Assembly (NCBI GenBank): GCA_947176505.1
Contig: CAMWQW010000016.1
Span: 1-64,000 of the forward strand
Direction of reading: 5' to 3'
Source: an uncultured Lachnospiraceae bacterium
GTDB taxonomy: Bacteria; Bacillota; Clostridia; Lachnospirales; Lachnospiraceae
DNA: 64,000 bases
Below the pieces are notes generated by a model, which made no database searches, was not told where the DNA came from, and saw only the letters and a program-made list of their open reading frames with translations. Of this stretch, positions 8,322-16,654 are shown in pieces (within the stretch, counting starts at the first letter, position 1; each line of letters starts with the position of its first letter). A program made the position numbers and the translations under genes.

Positions 8322-10043
8322 ATGGGCTACAAAGAACAATTTGACTTTTGGGTAGAAGATTCTTACTTTGACGATGCGACTAAGCAGGAGCTTCTTGCAA
8401 TCAAGGATGACGAGAAAGAGATTGAAGACCGCTTCTATAAAGACCTTGCGTTCGGCACGGGAGGACTGCGGGGAGTCATCGGCGCAGGTACAAACCGCAT
8501 GAATATCTATACGGTGCGTAAGGCTACACAAGGTCTCGCTAATTACATAAAGAAACAAGGTGGAGAAGAAAAGGGTGTGGCAATCGCCTATGATTCAAGA
8601 AGAAAATCCCCTGAATTTGCAGATGAGGCAGCGCTTTGTCTGGCAGCAAACGGTATCAAGGCGTATGTGTTTGATGCGCTTCGTCCTACACCGGAATTAT
8701 CATTTGCGCTGCGCGAACTGGGATGTATTTCAGGTATTGTTATCACGGCAAGCCACAATCCGCCGGAATATAACGGATATAAATGCTATTGGGAGGACGG
8801 CGCGCAGGTTACCGCTCCCAAGGATAAAGAGATTATCACGGAAGTTAACAACGTGACGGATTATCATACCGTAAAGACTATGGACAAGGAAGAGGCGAAG
8901 AAAGCCGGACTCTATGTGGTGATCGGCAAAGAAATTGATGATAAGTACATGGTTGAGCTTAAGAAGCAGATTATTCATCCGGATGTAATCAAAGATATGG
9001 CAGAGGATATGAAGATTGTATATTCTCCGTTTAACGGAACGGGAAATGTACCTGTTAGAAGAATCCTTTCAGAACTCGGATTTAAGAATGTATATGTAGT
9101 TCCCGAGCAGGAAATGCCCGATCCGGACTTTACTACATTGGAGTACCCGAATCCGGAAGATCCCAAGGCATTTACCCTTGCCCTCAAGCTGGCAAAAGAG
9201 AAAAATGCCGATATCGTACTTGCGACAGACCCCGATGCGGACAGACTCGGTATCTATGCACTGGATACGAAATCCGGCGAATATGTTCCGTTTACCGGTA
9301 ACATGTCCGGTATGCTGATCGCAGAGTATATCCTGAGAGAGAGAACGGCAACTGATACGATGCCTGAGAATCCGGCGCTTGTTACAACAATTGTTACGAC
9401 CAATATGGCTCGTGCGATTGCGGACGATTATAAAGTGAAGTTCATTGAAGTCCTGACAGGATTCAAGTTCATCGGTGAACAGATTAAGCTGTTTGAACAG
9501 AGCGGTTCCAACAACTATGTATTCGGTCTGGAAGAAAGCTACGGCTGCCTTGCCGGAACACATGCAAGAGATAAAGACGCAATCGTTGCGGTTATGTGCC
9601 TGTGCGAGATGGCGGCATGGTGCAAGAAGAACGGTAAGACCGTATGGGATCAGATGATTACGCTTTATGAGAAATACGGATACTTCAAAGAGAGCCAGTA
9701 TTCTATCACCATGAAAGGTATCGACGGCGCGAAAGAAATCGAGGAGCTCATGAACAAGCTTCGGAGCAATCCGCCCAAGGCGTTCGGCGAACTGAAGGTG
9801 AAAGAATTCAGGGATTATACAACCGGTAAGACTCTGAACCTTGAGACAGGAGAGACGGGAGAGACAGGTCTTCCGCAGTCTAACGTGCTGTATTTTGACC
9901 TGACGAACGATTCATGGTGCTGTGCACGTCCTTCCGGTACGGAGCCGAAGATTAAGTTCTACATGGGCGTAAAGGGAACGAGCTTAGAAGACGCCGAGGC
10001 AAGGCTGAACAAGCTGACGGAAGATTTAAAGGCATATTTATAA
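8322..10043 (+). CDS. Phosphoglucomutase/phosphomannomutase (alpha-D-phosphohexomutase family)
   Basis: It interconverts hexose-6-phosphate and hexose-1-phosphate, the entry step to nucleotide sugars and glycogen. All four family signatures are present in the 573 residues: the phosphoserine loop TASHNPP at about 142-148, the Mg loop DPDADRLG at 303-310, the sugar-binding GLEESYG at 402-408, and the phosphate-binding RPSGTEPKIK near the C-terminus. The length matches PgcA-type mutases. I chose the ATG at 8322 because GGAGG ends 7 nt upstream and the promoter would exclude an in-frame ATG at 8241. Placement between glycosyltransferase genes suggests it supplies sugar-1-phosphate for polysaccharide synthesis; glgC elsewhere in the window could also draw on it. 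A short GETGETG repeat lies near residue 510. Confidence 0.93.
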   Translation: MGYKEQFDFWVEDSYFDDATKQELLAIKDDEKEIEDRFYKDLAFGTGGLRGVIGAGTNRMNIYTVRKATQGLANYIKKQGGEEKGVAIAYDSRRKSPEFADEAALCLAANGIKAYVFDALRPTPELSFALRELGCISGIVITASHNPPEYNGYKCYWEDGAQVTAPKDKEIITEVNNVTDYHTVKTMDKEEAKKAGLYVVIGKEIDDKYMVELKKQIIHPDVIKDMAEDMKIVYSPFNGTGNVPVRRILSELGFKNVYVVPEQEMPDPDFTTLEYPNPEDPKAFTLALKLAKEKNADIVLATDPDADRLGIYALDTKSGEYVPFTGNMSGMLIAEYILRERTATDTMPENPALVTTIVTTNMARAIADDYKVKFIEVLTGFKFIGEQIKLFEQSGSNNYVFGLEESYGCLAGTHARDKDAIVAVMCLCEMAAWCKKNGKTVWDQMITLYEKYGYFKESQYSITMKGIDGAKEIEELMNKLRSNPPKAFGELKVKEFRDYTTGKTLNLETGETGETGLPQSNVLYFDLTNDSWCCARPSGTEPKIKFYMGVKGTSLEDAEARLNKLTEDLKAYL

Positions 10044-10048
10044 TAAAG

Positions 10049-10100
10049 CGAGCAAGCTCGTTTACGAGAACATGAGATGTTGCGCATCTCGGCAAACTCG
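10049..10100 (-). repeat. Dispersed two-hairpin element, copy A
   Basis: Read on the minus strand it has the anchor CGAGTTTGC (10092-10100), hairpin GAGATG-loop-CATCTC (10074-10090), TTCTCG, then hairpin CGAGC-tt-GCTCG (10049-10060). It starts only a few bases after the mutase stop codon. The same anchors and layout recur at 32706, 44271 and 62763. Confidence 0.75.
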
Positions 10101-10131
10101 GATAAGAGAGTGTGTTTAAATTGAATTATGG

Positions 10132-10156
10132 GTCGCCCTGCGTTGAGCAGGGCGAC
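10132..10156 (+). terminator. Strong hairpin downstream of the mutase gene
   Basis: A perfect 10-bp stem GTCGCCCTGC / GCAGGGCGAC with a 5-nt loop, followed by GGTTGTTTG. The U-tract is poor, so it could be a weak terminator or a leader hairpin of the next gene. Confidence 0.5.
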
Positions 10157-10216
10157 GGTTGTTTGCAAGCAGAATAACAAATGCATGAAAGAAGTGCAAG
10201 CGAAGGAGGTTTCGCC

Positions 10217-11656
10217 GTGGGAAACAGAATATTCAGGACGACCAACTTCATAAAGACTGTTAATTACTTCAAAAAGAACGGTATCCGTCACACTTACTAT
10301 GCAGCTAAAGAACGTCTGGAAGAAGAGCGGAAATCGAACTATTATTACAGAAAACCGTCAGCAGAGGAACTGGAGGAGCAGAGAAGGGAGACGGCAGACT
10401 ACTCTGAACTGTTCAGTATTGTGGTGCCTGCATTCGAGACAAAGGAAGAGTTTCTGCGGGATATGCTCGATTCTGTGTGTGGACAAAGCTACGGGAAATG
10501 GGAACTGATCATTGCCGATGCGAGCGAAAGTGATACGGTGGAAAAGATTGTGCTGGAAGCCGCGCAGAGAATGACAGAAGAGAACGGTGAAAATCGTATC
10601 AAATACAGACGTCTGACAGAGAATAAAGGTATCTCCGGTAATACGAACGCCGGAATTGAAATGGCATCCGGAGATTATATTGCATTGCTAGACCATGATG
10701 ATTTTTTGACTCCTGATGCATTGTATTATATGGCGCAGGCAGTTCACAGTGCCAAAGAGCAGGGGATAATTCCGGCACTGCTCTATACAGACGAAGATAA
10801 GTATGAAAATAACATAGGTTATTATATATCTCCGCACGAGAAGCTAAAATTCAATCTGGATTTAATATTATCGAATAATTACATCTGTCATTTTACCGCT
10901 GTGGAGGCAAAACTCATGAAAACACTGCAGTTGCGTGGTGAATTTGATGGAGCTCAGGATTATGATTTAGTATTGCGGGTGGTGGGACAATTGTTAAAGA
11001 CAGTTCCGATGCACGAAATGCAAAGGCGGATTATCCACATATCAAGGATTCTTTACCATTGGCGCAGTCATGCAGATTCCACGGCTGAAAATACTGCCAG
11101 CAAAAGCTACGCGTACGAGGCGGGAAAGAACGCACTGACAGATTTTTGTGCCGGACAAGGTTGGAATGTGGAAGTGAACCATAGCCTGCATCTGGGATTC
11201 TATGAGATTGCATACGTACCGGATATCCTGACGGTCAGAACAGATATCGGCATTGTTGGCGGCAGGGTACTGGATGCCCGCGGTCGGATATGCGGCGGTG
11301 CCTTTGACGCGAACGGAGTGAGCAGATATATGGGACTGCATAAGGAATACAGCGGCGGCAGTACACACAGAGCGGCGCTTAAACAGGATGCGGCGGCAGT
11401 AGATATCCGTTGTATACAGGTCAGACCGGAGTTACGGGAACAATTTGAGCAAATTACCGGGCTAAGGTATGAAGAGAGAACGGTTCGCTGTAAGATGGGA
11501 CGTCGAACCGGAGAAATACGTATAGCGGATATGTCAGGGCTTATATGTGATGAGGCGGGATATCGTAAGCTGAGTATGGAACTGGGGCGTGCGGCGTCAG
11601 AGCATGGATATCGAGTGTTGTGGAATCCGGAAATGACGGTTTATGCGAAGCGCTAA
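10217..11656 (+). CDS. GT2 glycosyltransferase with a decayed C-terminal second domain
   Basis: The protein has 479 residues from a GTG start that lies 7 nt after AAGGAGG; an ATG at 10181 in the same frame lacks such a site. The catalytic GT-A domain covers about 60-320 (FSIVVPAFETKEEF, LIIADAS, LLDHDD metal site, LYTDED, EFDGAQDYD). Residues 340-475 follow the order of a second GT2 domain (VGGRVLD, then a region ending in VLWNPEMTVYAK) but lack the N-terminal nucleotide-binding half and the aspartates. This is therefore a truncated relic of the two-domain layout seen in the gene at 6168. It probably adds one sugar to the surface polysaccharide. Confidence 0.85.
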   Translation: MGNRIFRTTNFIKTVNYFKKNGIRHTYYAAKERLEEERKSNYYYRKPSAEELEEQRRETADYSELFSIVVPAFETKEEFLRDMLDSVCGQSYGKWELIIADASESDTVEKIVLEAAQRMTEENGENRIKYRRLTENKGISGNTNAGIEMASGDYIALLDHDDFLTPDALYYMAQAVHSAKEQGIIPALLYTDEDKYENNIGYYISPHEKLKFNLDLILSNNYICHFTAVEAKLMKTLQLRGEFDGAQDYDLVLRVVGQLLKTVPMHEMQRRIIHISRILYHWRSHADSTAENTASKSYAYEAGKNALTDFCAGQGWNVEVNHSLHLGFYEIAYVPDILTVRTDIGIVGGRVLDARGRICGGAFDANGVSRYMGLHKEYSGGSTHRAALKQDAAAVDIRCIQVRPELREQFEQITGLRYEERTVRCKMGRRTGEIRIADMSGLICDEAGYRKLSMELGRAASEHGYRVLWNPEMTVYAKR

Positions 11657-11739
11657 ACCGGTATGTGCGGGGTCGGATGCAGGCTTTGCGCTATCAACTT
11701 GAGAGATAATCCGGCAGCACGAAAAGTGAGGTGTACGGT

Positions 11740-12708
11740 ATGGAACAGAAAATACAATCGACGGTTGTGATTCCGAATTATAACGGAATTAAATATATAG
11801 AAAAATGTCTGGCGGCACTTGTGAAGGAGCCGGCACATATTATCGTGGTTGACAACGGTTCCGACGATGGAAGCAGAGAGGCGGTGCAAAAGAACTTTCC
11901 CGAAGTAGAGTTGATATGCCTTGATCGGAACTACGGTTTTTGCAAGGCAGTGAACGTAGGAATAGCAAACAGCAAAACAACATATGTTATTTTATTAAAT
12001 AACGATACGGAAATAGAGGCGGGGTTTGTGAGAGCGCTGGAGCAGCCTCTTATGTGGCGCGGAGAAATATTTTCCGGCGCTGCACAGATAAGGAATCTGC
12101 ATCATCCGGAGTTGATGGACGATGCGGGAGACTACTACTGCGCGTTAGGCTGGGCTTTTGCATGGGGGAAGGATAAGCCGTATCAGGGGTACCAAAGGAC
12201 GCGCAGGATATTTGCCGGATGTGGGGCGGCGGTTATATACCGAAGGAAAATATTTGATGAAATCGGAATGATGGATGAGAACCATTTCGCATATCTGGAA
12301 GATATTGACTTAGGGTATCGTGCGAGGATACATGGTTATTATAATATCTATATACCGAAGGCGGTAGTATATCATGCCGGGAGTGGTGTTTCGGGTTCCA
12401 GACACAACAGCTTTAAGGTGAGGCTTTCTGCACAGAACAGTATTTATCTGGCGTATAAGAACATGCCGCTTTTGCAGCTTTTGCTGAATATGCCCTTTTT
12501 GCTTATCGGTTTGGCAGTGAAGATGCTTTTCTTTGCCAAAAAGGGATTAGGCATGGACTATGCAGCCGGATTGTGCAAAGGGTTAAAACTATGCTTTTCC
12601 GAGGAAGGCAGGGCGCACAAGGTGCGCTTCCGAAAAGAATACCTTTATGATTATATTGTGATACAGATAGAATTATGGCGCAATATGTTGTATCGACTTA
12701 TGAACTGA
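11740..12708 (+). CDS. GT2 glycosyltransferase, rhamnosyltransferase-like
   Basis: The protein has 322 residues. The GT-A fold motifs are VVIPNYNG at 9-16, VVDNGSDDGS at about 36-45, LNNDTE at about 86-91 and an acidic YLEDIDLGYR motif. A hydrophobic segment near 250-275 (LLLNMPFLLIGLAVKMLFF) suggests membrane attachment, which is typical of WbbL/RfbF-like rhamnosyltransferases. The ATG at 11740 is preferred over an in-frame GTG at 11731 because GAGGTG sits 6 nt upstream of it. The gene is part of the polysaccharide run; donor and acceptor are not determinable here. Confidence 0.85.
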   Translation: MEQKIQSTVVIPNYNGIKYIEKCLAALVKEPAHIIVVDNGSDDGSREAVQKNFPEVELICLDRNYGFCKAVNVGIANSKTTYVILLNNDTEIEAGFVRALEQPLMWRGEIFSGAAQIRNLHHPELMDDAGDYYCALGWAFAWGKDKPYQGYQRTRRIFAGCGAAVIYRRKIFDEIGMMDENHFAYLEDIDLGYRARIHGYYNIYIPKAVVYHAGSGVSGSRHNSFKVRLSAQNSIYLAYKNMPLLQLLLNMPFLLIGLAVKMLFFAKKGLGMDYAAGLCKGLKLCFSEEGRAHKVRFRKEYLYDYIVIQIELWRNMLYRLMN

Positions 12709-12766
12709 TAACCGTAGGTTGTGTTTTCGGCTAAAGTATTGTAAGATACATGCAGAGGCTTGGAAT

Positions 12767-14176
12767 ATGATTAAAGATAATCAGAAATATTTTAACAGAC
12801 TGCACGTAGTGCTGGATGCCATGGTTATAGCGGCTTCCTATATGCTGGCGTGGTATATTAAGTTTGCCAGTCCTATTTCAGACATCGGACCTTCTACCGG
12901 TGTTCTTTCCACGCGCACATATTTCCAGATGCTTTATGCGATTGTGCCGGGTTATCTTGTATTGTATTATATCTTTAACTTGTATACACCTAAGCGTGCA
13001 ACCGTGCATAAATATGAGATCCTGAATATTTTTCAGGCAAATGTGGTGGGTCTTATCCTATTGATGGCAGGTTGGTATCTGGTTGAACAGATTCATTTTT
13101 CGCGTGCCATGATGGGATATTTCTTTATTCTGAATATTCTGTTTACCACTCTTGGGCGTTCTTTTATCCGGATGCTTCTTCAATATTTCCGCGAAAAAGG
13201 CTATAATTTGAAATATATTCTGTTGGTGGGATATTCCCGTGCGGCGGAGGAATATATCAATCGTATCAATTCTAATCCTCAGTGGGGGTATGTAGTGAGG
13301 GGGATTCTTGATGACAGTGTACCAAGAGGCACATTGTACAAAGGAGTCAAGGTCGTCGGTACGATTGAGAATCTTCTCTATATTCTGCCGGAAAATAAAC
13401 TTGACGAAATAGCCATTACACTTTCCCTGAAAGATTATGACAATCTGGAGCATATTGTAGATATCTGTGAGAAATCAGGAGTTCACACGAAATTTATTCC
13501 GGATTACAACAGCATGTTTCCGAGCCGTCCGTACACGGAAGACCTGATGGGACTGCCTGTAATCAATATTCGATATGTTCCGCTGACCAATACGTTAAAC
13601 TGGATTGCCAAAAGGCTGGTGGATGTAGCGGCGTCTATTGTGGGGCTTGTAGTATCCACGCCGGTCATGCTGATTGCGGCTGTCGCAATCAGGTGCACAT
13701 CGAGGGGACCGGTTATCTTCAAGCAGGAACGCATCGGACTGCACAATAAACCTTTCAAGATGTATAAATTCCGGACGATGGAAGTGCAGAAGCCTTCCAC
13801 GGAAGAGAAAGGGTGGACGACCAAGGATGATCCCAGAGTGACCAAGGTCGGTAAGTTTCTGCGCCGGACAAGCATTGACGAATTACCACAGTTGTTCAAT
13901 ATTCTGATCGGTGATATGAGCGTGGTGGGACCAAGACCGGAACGCCCGCAGTTTGTCGAGAAATTTAAAGAAGAGATTCCGCGTTATATGGTGAAACATC
14001 AAGTCAGACCGGGGCTTACAGGATGGGCGCAGATTAACGGTTACCGTGGAGATACGTCTATTAAACGCCGGATTGAATATGATATTTTTTATATTGAAAA
14101 CTGGACGATGTCCTTTGATATCAAGATTATGTTTCTGACAATTTTTAAAGGTTTTATTAATAAAAACGCCTATTAG
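12767..14176 (+). CDS. Undecaprenyl-phosphate sugar phosphotransferase (polyprenyl glycosylphosphotransferase)
   Basis: This enzyme primes synthesis by moving a sugar-1-phosphate from a nucleotide sugar to undecaprenyl phosphate. The 469 residues begin with four to five membrane helices (about 10-135), then a nucleotide-binding-like domain (LLVGYSRAAEEYI at about 150), one more helix (about 285-305) and the catalytic bacterial sugar transferase domain (FKQERIGLHN, MYKFRTM, DELPQLFN, SVVGPRPERP, VRPGLTGWAQ). The size and layout match WcaJ/EpsL-type enzymes. The ATG at 12767 is preferred over an in-frame TTG at 12719 because homologues begin close to the first helix. It defines this locus as building on a polyprenyl carrier, as expected for Wzm/Wzt export. 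Confidence 0.93.
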   Translation: MIKDNQKYFNRLHVVLDAMVIAASYMLAWYIKFASPISDIGPSTGVLSTRTYFQMLYAIVPGYLVLYYIFNLYTPKRATVHKYEILNIFQANVVGLILLMAGWYLVEQIHFSRAMMGYFFILNILFTTLGRSFIRMLLQYFREKGYNLKYILLVGYSRAAEEYINRINSNPQWGYVVRGILDDSVPRGTLYKGVKVVGTIENLLYILPENKLDEIAITLSLKDYDNLEHIVDICEKSGVHTKFIPDYNSMFPSRPYTEDLMGLPVINIRYVPLTNTLNWIAKRLVDVAASIVGLVVSTPVMLIAAVAIRCTSRGPVIFKQERIGLHNKPFKMYKFRTMEVQKPSTEEKGWTTKDDPRVTKVGKFLRRTSIDELPQLFNILIGDMSVVGPRPERPQFVEKFKEEIPRYMVKHQVRPGLTGWAQINGYRGDTSIKRRIEYDIFYIENWTMSFDIKIMFLTIFKGFINKNAY

Positions 14177-14256
14177 TGAGATAATAATTTGAAGGTTTGA
14201 GGTCGTTTGAAATTCTTAAGATTTTAGAAAGACATGATGAATCAGCATCTATTATA

Positions 14257-14284
14257 TTGCAATTATGTCAAGATATAGTATAAT
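14257..14284 (+). promoter_or_regulatory. Candidate sigma-A promoter for the LCP gene
   Basis: TTGCAA at 14257-14262 and TATAAT at 14279-14284 are separated by 16 nt in a 211-nt gap, about 100 nt before the LCP start codon. Confidence 0.6.
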
Positions 14285-14387
14285 CAAATGGAAACTTACG
14301 CTATAGCTTGATTTTTCTTGTAGAGTGTGAGAAAATGAAAGTTGGAATTATTTACGATTATTAATGAAATCAAGGGAGTACGGACGT

Positions 14388-15626
14388 ATGGCTAAGTATG
14401 TTGAAGATGAATACGAATATGAAGATGAACGACCAAGAAAAAAAACTTCTTCCGGAAGTAAGGGAAGCGGCAAGAAATCTTCTGGAAGTAAGGGAGGTAG
14501 TAAGAAGTCTTCGGGCAGCAAGGGAGGCAGTAAGAAGTCTTCAGGGAGCAAAGGAAGCAGTAAGAAATCCTCAAGTAAGAAGCAGCAGGCAAAGAAACAG
14601 CGCAGAAGGATTATTATTTTTATTGTGGAGATTATCATTCTGCTCGTAGCAGTATTTGTATTGTATGGTGTCCTGACCGCCACAAAGAGCGGCAAAGTTG
14701 ATTTGGATGAAGGGGACATCATTATCAATGATACGGTTAAGGAAGCACAGGAGACTACGATGAGAGGCTATCGTAATATTGCCTTGTTCGGTGTGGATTC
14801 TACTTCCGGTGCATTGACTAAGAATACACGAAGCGACACGATTATGATTGCGTCAATCAATCAGGATACGGGCGAATGTAAACTGGTATCGGTATACCGT
14901 GATACTTACCTGAATCTGAGTAATGATTCATATAATAAATGTAATGCGGCATATGCAAAAGGCGGTCCGGAGATGGCAATCAGTATGTTGAACATGAATC
15001 TGGACCTGAACATCACGGACTTCGTCACGGTTGGTTTTGCCGGTTTGACGGATACGATTGATGCGCTGGGCGGTGTATATATCGATGTGGATGATTCGGA
15101 AATCAGCCATTTGAATAACTATCAGTTGTGTATTGCGGAAGACTTGAAACGTTCTTACACTCCTGTATCATCTACAGGATACCAGTTATTGGACGGACTT
15201 CAGGCGACGGGATACTGCCGTATCCGTTATACGGCAGGTGATGACTTTAAGCGTGCCGAGAGACAAAGAGAAGTACTTTCGGCGGTGGCGGATCAGGCGA
15301 AGAAAGCTTCACTGCCGAAGCTGACAGAGACTGCAAGCGCCGTATTTGACAAGACGTATACGTCATTAGATCTTAACGAGATTATTGAGATGTTAGGCAA
15401 GGTAAATACCTACTATATTTCGGACACTGCCGGATTCCCACAAGAGTCGAACCGTGCAACTGGAACGATTGGTTCCAAAGGCTCCTGTGTTATTCCGCTC
15501 AATCTTGAAGACAATGTTAAATGGCTGCATCAATTCCTCTTTGATGATTATGATTATGAACCGTCAGAGACTGTAAAGCAATGCAGTGAAAAGATTTATT
15601 CCGACACAAATGGATATTTAAAATAA
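14388..15626 (+). CDS. LytR-CpsA-Psr (LCP) family cell-wall glycopolymer ligase
   Basis: LCP proteins transfer polyprenyl-linked polysaccharide to peptidoglycan outside the membrane. The 412 residues start with an acidic stretch and a Lys/Ser/Gly cytoplasmic tail made of four decapeptide repeats of the form SSGSKGGSKK (21-60). One membrane helix (about 75-96) and the LCP domain (about 125-380) follow. Conserved residues are visible: the FGVDS aspartate at 137, TRSDT at about 147-151 and VYRDTY at about 169-174. The start at 14388 has GGGAG 10 nt upstream; an ATG at 14364 is less likely. The terminator after the gene and its own promoter make it a separate unit at the end of the polysaccharide locus. 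It is the natural candidate to attach the polymer built by the neighbouring genes. Confidence 0.92.
   Translation: MAKYVEDEYEYEDERPRKKTSSGSKGSGKKSSGSKGGSKKSSGSKGGSKKSSGSKGSSKKSSSKKQQAKKQRRRIIIFIVEIIILLVAVFVLYGVLTATKSGKVDLDEGDIIINDTVKEAQETTMRGYRNIALFGVDSTSGALTKNTRSDTIMIASINQDTGECKLVSVYRDTYLNLSNDSYNKCNAAYAKGGPEMAISMLNMNLDLNITDFVTVGFAGLTDTIDALGGVYIDVDDSEISHLNNYQLCIAEDLKRSYTPVSSTGYQLLDGLQATGYCRIRYTAGDDFKRAERQREVLSAVADQAKKASLPKLTETASAVFDKTYTSLDLNEIIEMLGKVNTYYISDTAGFPQESNRATGTIGSKGSCVIPLNLEDNVKWLHQFLFDDYDYEPSETVKQCSEKIYSDTNGYLK
14448..14567 (+). repeat. Four in-frame 30-bp repeats in the LCP gene
   Basis: They encode the decapeptide SSGSKGGSKK and near variants four times, in the basic cytoplasmic tail before the membrane helix. 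Repeat number may vary between strains by slippage without breaking the frame. Confidence 0.8.
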
Positions 15627-15636
15627 TAATCAGGGC

Positions 15637-15664
15637 AAAGGGGACCGATTATGCGGTCCCCTTT
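15637..15664 (+). terminator. Rho-independent terminator after the LCP gene
   Basis: A perfect 11-bp stem AAAGGGGACCG / CGGTCCCCTTT with a 6-nt loop, running into a T/C-rich tail. Confidence 0.88.
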
Positions 15665-15706
15665 CTTCTCGAACAGCGGGAATATCAAATAGCGGAGGAA
15701 AACAGT

Positions 15707-16633
15707 GTGGACAAAGTGGATATTATCATCCCCGCCTATAAGCCCGGACATAAATTTCTGACGCTGATGAAGCGGCTGGAGAGTCAGAGCGTTCCGGTTA
15801 ATCAGATTATTGTCATGAATACGGAGCAGAAATATTTTGACCGGTTGATTTATGGTACTTCTTTTCAAAAGGATTATCATAATATTATAGTGAAACATCT
15901 GTCGAAAAGGGAGTTTGATCACGGGAATACCAGAAACAAGGGTGTGCATTGCTCGGATGCGGATTATTTTGTGATGATGACACAGGATGCCGTTCCGGCA
16001 GACGAATATTTGGTGGAAGAATTATTAAAGCAGCTTCATCAGGAAGGCGTAGCAGTGGCATATGCCAGACAGCTTGCAAGTGAGGATAGCAGCGAGATTG
16101 AAAGATATACGAGAGAGTTTAATTATCCCGGTGAATCAAAGATGAAAACGAAAGCAGATTTGGACAAATACGGGATTAAAACCTTTTTTTGCTCTAACGT
16201 GTGCGCGGCTTACAATCGTAAGATTTTTGACGAATTGGGCGGTTTTGTGAAGCATACGATTTTCAATGAGGACATGATTTATGCCGCCAAGGCAGTGGAA
16301 GCAGGATACGGGATTGCATACACTGCTCAGGCAAAAGTATTTCATTCCCATGACCTTGGCTGCATGGAACAGCTTCATAGAAATTTTGATCTTGGAGTTT
16401 CACAGGCACAACATCCTGAAGTTTTTGCGGCGTACCCGTCGGAATCGGAGGGGATACGTTACGTTAAACAGCTTATTGGTCATTTGAGTAAAGTAGGACT
16501 GAAAAGAAAAATACCGCATGTTATCATACAGAGCGGGTTTAAGTATATAGGATACTGGTGCGGAAAGCATTATAACCGTCTGCCGAGAAGGATGGTCATA
16601 GCAATGTCTTCTGCTAAGGAGTACTGGAAATAA
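15707..16633 (+). CDS. GT2 glycosyltransferase (rhamnosyltransferase-like)
   Basis: The protein has 308 residues from a GTG start with GGAGG 9 nt upstream. The GT-A domain has VDIIIPAYKPG at the N-terminus, a TQDAVP metal-site region near residue 90, and an acidic FNEDMIYAAKAVEAGY motif near 185. It ends with the HSHDLG...NFDLGVSQAQH region common in rhamnosyltransferases of surface polysaccharides. The glmS start lies 21 nt downstream, so the two are probably co-transcribed. Donor sugar is inferred only from similarity of motifs. Confidence 0.85.
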   Translation: MDKVDIIIPAYKPGHKFLTLMKRLESQSVPVNQIIVMNTEQKYFDRLIYGTSFQKDYHNIIVKHLSKREFDHGNTRNKGVHCSDADYFVMMTQDAVPADEYLVEELLKQLHQEGVAVAYARQLASEDSSEIERYTREFNYPGESKMKTKADLDKYGIKTFFCSNVCAAYNRKIFDELGGFVKHTIFNEDMIYAAKAVEAGYGIAYTAQAKVFHSHDLGCMEQLHRNFDLGVSQAQHPEVFAAYPSESEGIRYVKQLIGHLSKVGLKRKIPHVIIQSGFKYIGYWCGKHYNRLPRRMVIAMSSAKEYWK

Positions 16634-16654
16634 AACCTTTAGGAGGATATAAAT

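Noticed and set aside
16634..16654. glmS ribozyme upstream of glmS
   Set aside because: The intergenic gap is 21 nt, far too short, and holds only the ribosome site.
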